The notes below the pieces were generated by a model. That model ran no database searches. It was not told the origin of the DNA and saw only the letters and a list, made by a program, of their open reading frames with translations. Shown here piece by piece: positions 25,884 through 33,393 of a stretch of DNA of 64,000 bases. Numbering within the stretch: the first letter of the stretch is position 1; each line of letters opens with the position of its first letter. The translations under genes and the position numbers were made by a program. The DNA is from Gottschalkiaceae bacterium SANA (GTDB lineage: Bacteria > Bacillota > Clostridia > Tissierellales > GPF-1): contig AP028876.1 of assembly GCA_036323355.1 (NCBI GenBank), positions 2,170,001-2,234,000 of the forward strand, read 5' to 3'.

Positions 25884-27419
25884 TTAAGCGATTACAACTC
25901 CTAACTTTGACAATTTTGATTTAGTATAATCACTGATTTCGCTTATACAACCGATGCATAGGAAATACTTTGCCCTGCTAAATGCTACATAACCTAGCCT
26001 ACAAACATCTTCTGCAACTATTCGCTTTTCGTTGTCAGTTTCTAACCATTTTAATAGCTCCTTTTCATTTTTAGAAAGTACTAAAACGGCATCCGCTTGC
26101 AAACCTTTTGCTTTATGAATGGTTAGATACGTCTCTTCACAACTTCCGAGACCATAAACTCTTTCAGTCGTTTGATATCCAGGGAACACCATCGCGTCCT
26201 TAATAAAGGTCTCCAATATACTCCTATATTTTGGCTTCGCATCTTTGTCCAATTTAAAATTATCCAAACTTATATTGAACTCAAACTCTATCCTTTTCAC
26301 AAGATCATCAGCCTTCAATCGTGGTTTGGCTTTTACGTCTTTAAATATTTCTAGACATTTTCGCCTTAACTCTAGATCTTTATAGCATAACGTGTCAGCT
26401 AACTCATACTTATGTCTGTTTAAAATTTGTGAGAGCATATCTAATACAAATTCTATAGCCGATGTATTCTTACCAAGTTTGCCTTTTGTATTCGAACAGT
26501 AACCGCTGTACATTTTGTTTTCATATGCAACGAACATTTTACTTTTAGGTTTTTTTGAACAGTATTTTTCATCAATACACAAATCGTTAAATTTGCTTAT
26601 TAACTGATCTTTCTCTATTTTATTTATAAAAAGAACAGCATTGTCAGTAGTGATTTTTTCATTCGCTTTTTTCTGTTGAATAAATGAATGAAATTGATTT
26701 ATGAAATCTACAATTTTCTGACTTGATCGGTAATTCATTTCTAATTTATCAATTTTATATGTGGTTTTCTTTTGAATCGAAATAATTGGAGCTTTAGATA
26801 TACCATTCTTATTCTTCTTTCTGTTCATAAAGCTCATAATACTTTGTTCCGGATCACCTACCAAAACCACATCAGTTCTTCCAGCAACCCTGAGTGTATC
26901 AAAAATATCAAATTGCGCCTTTATTGCATCTTGAAATTCATCTACAAAAACACTCTCAATTCTTTGTGAAAACCGCTCTTTGACTACTTTATTCTTCAAT
27001 AATTTTTTGGATAAAATTATTATGTAGTCATAATCTAAGACGCCTTTTTTAGATAGAGAATACTTCACTTGATTTTCCCGTATTTTTCTTTGAACTCTAT
27101 CCTTTGGCAAATTCATGATTTCATAATTTACAATTTTAGCTTCGGATTCGATCTCCTCTGTTGCTGTCGCATATGGCATTATTAAGTATTGCATTAAGAA
27201 ACTATGTATTGTGCCAATGAAAATATTATTTGAAATATCCATATGACGTTCTAGTCTGTCTCTAATTTCGTTTGTCGCTGCATTAGTATATGTAATAACT
27301 GCTAGTACTTTATAAGGCGATAAGGTTTTCGATTTTTTACGAACTTGTCGAATAATCTCAGTTGTTTTCCCAGAACCTGCTGCTGCAACAAGTAATGTCC
27401 CTTTGTTCCCTCTCCTCAT
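25884..27419 (-). CDS. UvrD/PcrA-like superfamily 1 helicase (GajB-like)
   Basis: 511 residues, much shorter than UvrD (~720) and close to GajB of Gabija (~490). Helicase motifs: I AAAGSGKT (12-19), Ia TYTNAATNEIRDRL, II FVDEFQD (158-164), III LVGDPEQS, IV MNYRSSQKIV, V TIHKAKGLQADAV, VI YVAFSRAK. The ATG overlaps the upstream stop region: the end of the OLD gene reads AAGGAGTAG, so its last codons are the ribosome site for this gene. Such coupling points to a protein complex. A role in anti-phage defence is inferred from the pair. Confidence 0.88.
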   Translation of the reverse strand: MRRGNKGTLLVAAAGSGKTTEIIRQVRKKSKTLSPYKVLAVITYTNAATNEIRDRLERHMDISNNIFIGTIHSFLMQYLIMPYATATEEIESEAKIVNYEIMNLPKDRVQRKIRENQVKYSLSKKGVLDYDYIIILSKKLLKNKVVKERFSQRIESVFVDEFQDAIKAQFDIFDTLRVAGRTDVVLVGDPEQSIMSFMNRKKNKNGISKAPIISIQKKTTYKIDKLEMNYRSSQKIVDFINQFHSFIQQKKANEKITTDNAVLFINKIEKDQLISKFNDLCIDEKYCSKKPKSKMFVAYENKMYSGYCSNTKGKLGKNTSAIEFVLDMLSQILNRHKYELADTLCYKDLELRRKCLEIFKDVKAKPRLKADDLVKRIEFEFNISLDNFKLDKDAKPKYRSILETFIKDAMVFPGYQTTERVYGLGSCEETYLTIHKAKGLQADAVLVLSKNEKELLKWLETDNEKRIVAEDVCRLGYVAFSRAKYFLCIGCISEISDYTKSKLSKLGVVIA

Positions 27420-27422
27420 AGA

Positions 27423-29297
27423 CTACTCCTTAACGAAATTGAATATACTCTTAATATATTCAGGAATCTTAATACTCTTCCCCTCATTCACTAACTGCTC
27501 TTCTAAATAAAATGCAAAGTCTGACTTATGCTCTTCAATGTCAGCAAAATAATCATCAATTATAATTTCTTTAGTCCATCCTTTTGTCTTTAATTTCGCT
27601 AAATTTGGTCGTACCAACTTATAAGTATCTAAAAGAACAGTTCTCTCTTTCTCAGTCTTATTTGCTTCTAATATTGCCTTTTCAAATGTATTATCGTTGA
27701 ATTCAACTTTAATCACCTTGCAGTCATCATATTCTTCTCTCAATTTCGGTGCTCTGTTCTCGGTTATTTTGCCAGCATCCTTATCAGTAATTACGCCACA
27801 CTTTATGAAATATCCGTTTTTAACAACCTCCAAGAAATGTTTGAAAGCAACCCCATTAACGTTGATTATACTAATCCCCATGCTTTCAAGAGTTTTTCCT
27901 GTGTGCATGTTGAACAGTGCTGGTACGAGAATCTGCTCCGATATCCCTTCAACAAGAATAATTCTTCTAGCATAGAACATGCACGAATTAGTCGCATCCA
28001 GGTATTTCTTCAAGTACATTAAATGTTTCAGGTCTTTCACCTTTTCGCCAAATCCAGTGGTAATATAATGATACTCCAGAGCAGAATTATCCCTATACAG
28101 TATTACGATATCCTCAATATTAACAGAAGTTGCTATATGTGTAGAATGTGAAGTCATAAGCAACTGCGTTTTAACTTCACTCTCGCCATCATCATCTTGT
28201 ATTTTTCCAATTTCCTTTATTGAATTCGACAAATGTTTTTGCAAGTGAGGGTGCAAATGTGCTTCTGGCTCTTCAATTCCAATAACTCTAAAAATCAATT
28301 CATTCTTATCGTCCATCTTCGAAGTCAGATGCGACAAAACAATTGATATATATAATAAATTATTCTTCCCTAATCCATTTCTCTCTATAGAAATAGGATC
28401 ACGCCCATAAACCAAACTCAACTTCTTTAGTACCTCATTCACTTCTGGTGCTGAAAAACTGAAATTAATCACATCATCAGATTCTGGTCCTGATAGTAAA
28501 ACCTTTTTCAAATATTCGGTTATGTCATTACTAATTTTCATTAATTTATCATTTTCCTGGATATTTGAATTAAGTGTTTCTAGTGTGCTTTTAATATCCG
28601 AGAAATCATTTTCGTAATTTTGCGTCAATATCCTGTATAACAACTTATAATCACTATTTGCGACTAGTTGCTTTTTGGCATCGCGTAGCGCATCAAGGAC
28701 TTCGTATTTGAGCATTCTTAAGTAATATTGGTCACATTTGTTACTTTCATTATCTCCACCAAAAATTATGTATTCGTACTGTTCAATTGGAAAATCAACA
28801 TAATCATGTGGCTTATATTCTCCATCTTTGAATTTTTCTTTTAATTTCTCTAATGATCCAATTTGTTCATTAATCCATTTAGCTTTATCAAATCTTGATC
28901 TAGGTCTAAACAAATATGTGATTTTCACTTTTGTTAAAGACTTTTCAAAAAACCAATCACCAACCGCAGCCAGTTGCTCTTCACTCATATTCTCCAATAC
29001 TATTTCAACCTTCACCTCAGGAAAGGCAACGCCACTGAAATCTTCTATTCCTTTTGTCAAAGCACTAATATTCTTTTTGAAATCAAGCTTTGTTTTAAAG
29101 TTAATATCTTCAATATCAAGTGTACGCTTTTTAAACATCGTTATATCTTGACTTATAACCAATCCAATTGCCTCAATCAGATTTGATTTCCCTATATTAT
29201 TTTCTCCAATAATTAAAGTTGCTGGTCTTAAAGGTATTTCAAACTCTTTAGCACCAAAATTCCTATAATTCTTGATTGTTAATTTTGAAATATGCAT
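27423..29297 (-). CDS. OLD-family ATPase-Toprim nuclease (GajA-like)
   Basis: 624 residues; GajA is about 580. The N-terminal ABC/SMC-type ATPase has KNYRNFGAKEFEI and Walker A GENNIGKS (31-38), a coiled-coil middle, an ABC-signature-like segment near 305-312, Walker B VIGIEEPEAHLHP (338-350) and H-loop MTSHSTH (381-387). The C-terminal Toprim domain has ILVEGISEQILVPAL with Glu450 and ITDKDAG with Asp505 and Asp507. Class 2 OLD proteins occur beside UvrD-like helicases, as here. In Gabija the pair senses NTP loss and nicks phage DNA. The call is OLD with certainty and Gabija-like by context. Confidence 0.9.
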   Translation of the reverse strand: MHISKLTIKNYRNFGAKEFEIPLRPATLIIGENNIGKSNLIEAIGLVISQDITMFKKRTLDIEDINFKTKLDFKKNISALTKGIEDFSGVAFPEVKVEIVLENMSEEQLAAVGDWFFEKSLTKVKITYLFRPRSRFDKAKWINEQIGSLEKLKEKFKDGEYKPHDYVDFPIEQYEYIIFGGDNESNKCDQYYLRMLKYEVLDALRDAKKQLVANSDYKLLYRILTQNYENDFSDIKSTLETLNSNIQENDKLMKISNDITEYLKKVLLSGPESDDVINFSFSAPEVNEVLKKLSLVYGRDPISIERNGLGKNNLLYISIVLSHLTSKMDDKNELIFRVIGIEEPEAHLHPHLQKHLSNSIKEIGKIQDDDGESEVKTQLLMTSHSTHIATSVNIEDIVILYRDNSALEYHYITTGFGEKVKDLKHLMYLKKYLDATNSCMFYARRIILVEGISEQILVPALFNMHTGKTLESMGISIINVNGVAFKHFLEVVKNGYFIKCGVITDKDAGKITENRAPKLREEYDDCKVIKVEFNDNTFEKAILEANKTEKERTVLLDTYKLVRPNLAKLKTKGWTKEIIIDDYFADIEEHKSDFAFYLEEQLVNEGKSIKIPEYIKSIFNFVKE

Positions 29298-29353
29298 TAT
29301 TTCGCCTACCCCTCAATTGTCGTTGTTCACTTAAACACTAGATAAATCATGTT

Positions 29354-30100
29354 TCATATTTTTAAAACATCTCCATCAAATACAATTTCTTCAATATACT
29401 CCTTGAATACATCTAGCAACCGATCTGCCGATTGTGGTGTGTATGATGGAGATTGAGAAATAAATACATAATCCGGCTTCGTTTCAAGGCGAAACTCCTT
29501 CTCAGTTAATTCATTCAATTTCACAGCCGTTTCAACTACTTTTGGTTTAATTTTGAATAAGCTCGGATAATCAAGAACTGATTGTTTCTCATACCCCTTT
29601 AATTCGATATACCCCGAAAAATCATTGAAGTCTTTCATGTATATTTGCATATAATCCATTTCCCAATTAGGATGCTGAACAAAACTTATTTCCTTAATCC
29701 ATCTATTAGCAATAGCATATGTAAGGTAATTTCCCTCGTTTAATTTTGACGGGTAGGCTCGATCTCTAACTTCTCTATGCAATAAATCAAATACTACCTC
29801 AGTCCATGAAGAACTTCCCAACCCAAAATCGGAATGTGCATCGACGTGTATCACATCAAACGGAATTTTAAGATCTGCTTTTTGAACAAGTTCTCTCCAT
29901 GCTAAATAACAACCATGATGTTTTTTTACCATACAACCTTTAGCACGACTATTTTTAGATAATTTACACTTCGATTCAAGAAAATCGCAAAATCTGTCTA
30001 TGTCCCAAGAATAAATTTTCCCTTCTGACACTCTGAAATCAGCAGCATTATCAACTATACCTGATACGAAAAAGTCAAGGTCTAGATCAAGTACTATCAT
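29354..30100 (-). CDS. UPF0489-like protein (arginase/deacetylase-fold signature)
   Basis: 248 residues. The N-terminus opens with DLDLDFF (5-11). FDVIHVDAHSDFG follows, with metal-ligand-like His85, Asp87, His89 and Asp91, and SPSYTPQSADRLLD lies near the C-terminus. These are the hallmarks of UPF0489, a poorly studied family with an arginase/ureohydrolase-like fold. If metal-bound it should be a hydrolase of unknown substrate. It is the gene upstream of the OLD nuclease with a 56-base gap, and has a strong TTGGAGGAATAA site. Its inclusion in a defence-like operon is notable. Confidence 0.7.
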   Translation of the reverse strand: MIVLDLDLDFFVSGIVDNAADFRVSEGKIYSWDIDRFCDFLESKCKLSKNSRAKGCMVKKHHGCYLAWRELVQKADLKIPFDVIHVDAHSDFGLGSSSWTEVVFDLLHREVRDRAYPSKLNEGNYLTYAIANRWIKEISFVQHPNWEMDYMQIYMKDFNDFSGYIELKGYEKQSVLDYPSLFKIKPKVVETAVKLNELTEKEFRLETKPDYVFISQSPSYTPQSADRLLDVFKEYIEEIVFDGDVLKI

Positions 30101-30159
30101 TTATTCCTCCAATTAGTTTGATTTCACTTAATTCTTCCAACTATTCTGATAAACCGAAT

Positions 30160-30188
30160 TTATTACGTTTAGTTATTTTCTCAGTCAA
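30160..30188 (-). promoter_or_regulatory. Candidate promoter of the UPF0489-OLD-helicase-Shedu run
   Basis: Minus-strand TTGACT (30188-30183), 17-nt spacer, TAATAA (30165-30160), within the 118-base gap. The -10 is weak, and read-through from upstream is equally possible. Confidence 0.3.
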
Positions 30189-30218
30189 TCCTAACCAATC
30201 TTCTCTAATTGTTTAAAA

Positions 30219-31613
30219 TTAATTATAGCTGCTTGCTGCAGCTTTAGATTTTGAATCAATGATAACAAGCATAGGTACATTATCATCAATTTCTGAACGT
30301 TTTTCGTGCTCAGCAATAATTTTCTTCAGCCGTCCAGAGTTTCCAATATCTACAAACACGAACATTTTTTGTTTCGTTCCTTCTGCAGCCGCATACTGTT
30401 CAAGCTGCACGGTATATCCATGTAAATACCGCCCACTTGAAGACAATTTTATTTCACCAACAGTAATATCACCGCCTCGACTTACCTTGAAATCCGCTGG
30501 GCCTCTTCCGGCATCGGGTTCAAAACTTATATCCAAATTGTTTGATCGAATATAATGCTTTGCACTGAGGTGTAATAAACGCTGGACAACTCTTTCTCGT
30601 TTAGACGATTCTGTCTCAAGAATCGTCTCCCAGCCCTTATTATTTTCAATCCAATCTTTGAAAATAATAAGCACATCCTCTGCTGCTTGAATAGAAGTTT
30701 TAGTCTCTATTTCTTCGACATAAAATGAGATGCCAGTCTTTTTCATTTGCTTAAACAGCATTTCAACAAAATAATCCAAATCATTGCTTAACTTCACAGG
30801 TGGTGCTGTCAGATTGCGATATGCTTCAATAACACGAGTGCACCTCTCTGGGTCTTTAAACACCTGTTCTTTTAAATAGTTTTTCTTCTGACCCGAAGCC
30901 CATTTATGCCACTCTTCGCCAACTGCCGCATTAACTTCTCGACGTATACTCTCGTTTTCACTAATCACTCGACCAATATCTTCCCAACATTTTGCAATCG
31001 GTAATTCTTGAAGTATATCAACTGGCAAAAGTAATATTTCACAATCTTTGTAAGGATTAATAACTATCTCATCTCTAAATTGGAGCTCTGGATATGAGTT
31101 GGGGTCAATATTCAATTCTTGGTTAATTCGTTTAGTAAATTGAACTATGTCTGGAAGAATGATAGTCGCCACCATATCACTTAGTCTATCGGGACCAATA
31201 TTCTCTTCAAACAACCCAATAAGTTGAAATATTTCCGGTTGCTTTGAACCCTTTTTGATAATATCAAACGCATCATTCATAACCTGATTCCTAAGTTTTT
31301 TTCCAAATCCTGATCCATACTTTGATTCTGAGTACCCAAGATTTATACCATTTACTTCCGAAAAATCAAAAAGTCTGAATGCAGCTTTATAAAACTTATC
31401 ACCCTTTTTATCTGAAGTTTCCAATAGAGTTGCAATACTACTAAAAAGGTTATTTATAGACGCATATGAATTTTTGAATTCAGGAACTTGTGTTTCTTTT
31501 AACCTCATTAAATTAATAAAAAAGTTACTGTCCGTATCAATAATTGAATCAAAAACGCCTTTGTCTACAAATTCATCCTCTACACTCAAATATTCAGATG
31601 CAAAAATAGCCAT
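30219..31613 (-). CDS. Uncharacterised protein with C-terminal PD-(D/E)XK-like motif
   Basis: 464 residues from the ATG at 31613 (GAGGAGAGATG upstream). The N-terminal ~330 residues are helical and match no family I know. The last ~110 contain ISFEPDAGRGPADFKVS, then VGEIKLSSSGR, with Asp374, Glu387 and Lys389 in the D-(x)n-E-x-K order of restriction-like nucleases, and an LEQYAAAEG helix. The GRGPADF...GEIK pattern resembles DNA-targeting endonuclease cores in restriction and Shedu proteins. It lies between the shared-motif pair and the OLD operon and may be the nuclease partner of either. Confidence 0.6.
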   Translation of the reverse strand: MAIFASEYLSVEDEFVDKGVFDSIIDTDSNFFINLMRLKETQVPEFKNSYASINNLFSSIATLLETSDKKGDKFYKAAFRLFDFSEVNGINLGYSESKYGSGFGKKLRNQVMNDAFDIIKKGSKQPEIFQLIGLFEENIGPDRLSDMVATIILPDIVQFTKRINQELNIDPNSYPELQFRDEIVINPYKDCEILLLPVDILQELPIAKCWEDIGRVISENESIRREVNAAVGEEWHKWASGQKKNYLKEQVFKDPERCTRVIEAYRNLTAPPVKLSNDLDYFVEMLFKQMKKTGISFYVEEIETKTSIQAAEDVLIIFKDWIENNKGWETILETESSKRERVVQRLLHLSAKHYIRSNNLDISFEPDAGRGPADFKVSRGGDITVGEIKLSSSGRYLHGYTVQLEQYAAAEGTKQKMFVFVDIGNSGRLKKIIAEHEKRSEIDDNVPMLVIIDSKSKAAASSYN

Positions 31614-31627
31614 ATTTTCATCTCTCC

Positions 31628-31729
31628 TCAGACAAGTAAATTCGTGAAATTTCTGTATCTCTCCCACATTTGTTCTAATCCAGTATCAATAATTATGGTA
31701 TTCTTTGCTGCATTAAAGATTTCCACCAT
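31628..31729 (-). CDS. Possible 33-residue small protein coupled to its neighbours
   Basis: The ATG at 31729 is 5 bases after the stop of the upstream gene, with TGAGG before it. The frame ends in TGA at 31628, and that stop is part of the TGAGGAG ribosome site of the next gene. The product, opening MVEIFNAAKNTIIIDTGLEQ, is mixed charged and hydrophobic. The layout fits a short coupled gene, but length alone cannot exclude chance. Confidence 0.35.
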   Translation of the reverse strand: MVEIFNAAKNTIIIDTGLEQMWERYRNFTNLLV

Positions 31730-31733
31730 TGCC

Positions 31734-32843
31734 TCAATCTAAGTCAGGAAGAGTTTCATCATTTCTTTTTGCATTAGCATGCGCTAAAACTTTTCCGACC
31801 GCCGTTATCGTAAATGAACTTGGAATCTTGTTCCACCATTCTCTTACGATATTCAAGTAAGGGCGTTTTACCAACTCATCACAAAATCTTTTCTTAATGT
31901 CAGCCTTTAATGTTCCATTATTCTCATACATTTTATAAATCCGATGCAATTGCTGCTTTTGATTATCTGAAAGCTCAGCTTTTATTGGTATCTTTTTTCC
32001 CTCTAAGTTACAAAAATGAGTCCACGCAAGGCTATCAATGCTTTTTTCACTTGCAACTTCGAGCCTCACATATTCTTCATTCAACTCATGATTGCAAAGA
32101 ATATTCTCTGGCAATGCAACCTCTTTAATCATTTCAATAACTTTCGTATAATCATCCGAATTTTTTTTGATTCCAACTGCACAAAAACCAGACAACTTCT
32201 CACTATAGAAATCTTCATACTTTTTTATAGAAACAAATGTAGATGGCCGAACGGCATCCAATATGTCTAAGTGGTCAAGCCACTCTCTATTTTCCGGCAA
32301 CCTGTCATAGCATATTTTCTTGAATAATCCATCAAGAACATCGAGCCCGTCCGTAATACTTCCAGTAATAGGTTGATAAAATTGTACAGCAAATGCTACA
32401 GTCAATCCTAATAAAGCGTCATCCGAGATCTCGTCCACTATTTCAACTGCCTTACGAATTCCTACACGAGTTTTTCTATTATCCCCCTTCTGTATTCTTC
32501 TTAATAAGAGCTCCGACAATAATGAATAATCTGCCTCCCTATCAGTTGTAGCAGCGGTCTTATGCGCACTTGTTAATAGAAATTGAAAATCAGGATCAGC
32601 AAATGCATTCATTGCGCCATGAACTTTTCCCATTTTTGGAATCAGATCATTTTCAAAGTTCGTTACCCTTTGTGTTGCTAGGCTAAAGGCCTCATTAGTC
32701 AAATCTTTCTTAGCAACAGCGAACATCTCCATGAATATTTCTCGCGCCCGTTTTTCTTCTATACCATTATGGATGATGATGGATTGCGCTTGAATCTGTT
32801 GCGAGTTTTCACCAGCTTTTTGGACTTGCTTTTCACTTGCCAT
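31734..32843 (-). CDS. Soluble protein with N-terminal KQVQ motif, possibly the LPO_1073/Vpar_1526 family
   Basis: 369 residues from the ATG at 32843, preceded by GGGAGGGTTG (a tandem ATG lies one codon earlier). The first 20 residues contain KQVQKAGENSQQIQ (5-18), a motif found twice in the small membrane protein just upstream. The rest is helical, with EEKRAREIFMEMFAVAKKDL, HKTAATTDREADYSLLSELL and EIVDEISDDALLGLTV. From memory it resembles proteins named LPO_1073/Vpar_1526, of unknown function; this needs checking. No nuclease, ATPase or TIR motif is visible. It overlaps the membrane protein gene by 11 bases, so the two are translated together. Confidence 0.65.
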   Translation of the reverse strand: MASEKQVQKAGENSQQIQAQSIIIHNGIEEKRAREIFMEMFAVAKKDLTNEAFSLATQRVTNFENDLIPKMGKVHGAMNAFADPDFQFLLTSAHKTAATTDREADYSLLSELLLRRIQKGDNRKTRVGIRKAVEIVDEISDDALLGLTVAFAVQFYQPITGSITDGLDVLDGLFKKICYDRLPENREWLDHLDILDAVRPSTFVSIKKYEDFYSEKLSGFCAVGIKKNSDDYTKVIEMIKEVALPENILCNHELNEEYVRLEVASEKSIDSLAWTHFCNLEGKKIPIKAELSDNQKQQLHRIYKMYENNGTLKADIKKRFCDELVKRPYLNIVREWWNKIPSSFTITAVGKVLAHANAKRNDETLPDLD

Positions 32844-33108
32844 CATCAACCCTCCCAACTTGCACTTGAGAAGCATGCTCCCCAGCTTTTTGAACTTGCT
32901 TAATACTCGAACTAATTCTTCCTGAGTCAACAACAGCTTTTCCACTTCCAATCTCTATAGTTTGGCTCTGATTAGCATATTTCTCAGCATTTTGTACTTG
33001 TTTCGAACGACTTTTAATACCTATTCTATATCCCATCGTTCCTCCAACTATTGCGCCTATAAAAAGAGTCATTATTGCAGTTCCAATACCGTCAAAAATC
33101 CATTCCAT
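32833..33108 (-). CDS. Small one-pass membrane protein with two KQVQ motifs
   Basis: 91 residues. One glycine-rich transmembrane helix (about 8-30, ending GYRIGIKSRSK) precedes a soluble tail with two motif copies: KQVQNAEKYANQSQ (36-49) followed by TIEIGSG, and KQVQKAGEHASQVQ (70-83) followed by VGRVDDG. The copies are 34 residues apart. The IEIG and VQVG tetrads resemble the core of RHIM-like amyloid signalling motifs. The next gene carries the same motif at its N-terminus and overlaps this gene. I infer that the two proteins bind through the motif. The function is unknown; membrane effector or anchor are both possible. Confidence 0.7.
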   Translation of the reverse strand: MEWIFDGIGTAIMTLFIGAIVGGTMGYRIGIKSRSKQVQNAEKYANQSQTIEIGSGKAVVDSGRISSSIKQVQKAGEHASQVQVGRVDDGK

Positions 33109-33149
33109 AATCCTCTACGTCCTCCTATTTATAGTATCTCGCTATGTCG

Positions 33150-33393
33150 TTAACTATCGGCAATAACACTAGCCAACACTTCTATAGATATTCGAAGATT
33201 TCGATGCATCATCCTATGGCAATTCGCACATAGCAACACTATCTCTTCAACTCTTGTTTTATCCTCTTCTTTTAACTCAGAAATAGGAATCCTATGATGC
33301 CCTTCAATGATATATAACACTATCCCGCGCACGTCCCGAACACGAATCGTATTCACTCCACCGCGAGTTTGGCTTTAATGATGAAATATTCAA
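33150..33393 (-). pseudogene. Frameshifted or truncated HNH endonuclease remnant
   Basis: The 3' part (33150-33356) encodes IIEGHHRIPISELK and, after a spacer, VLLCANCHRMMHR, a clear HNH zinc-finger nuclease end. It lacks the upstream domain. A separate frame starts at a TTG (33393) with a perfect GTAGGAGG site and encodes NISSLKPNSRWSEYDSC before stopping at 33304. The two pieces overlap in different frames, so one frameshift in a short or already truncated HNH gene is likely. It lies 41 bases upstream of the membrane protein gene. Confidence 0.5.

Noticed and set aside
25884-29297. Firm assignment of the OLD-helicase pair as Gabija
   Set aside because: OLD plus UvrD-like helicase pairs include other class 2 OLD systems; motifs alone cannot separate them, so only Gabija-like is stated.
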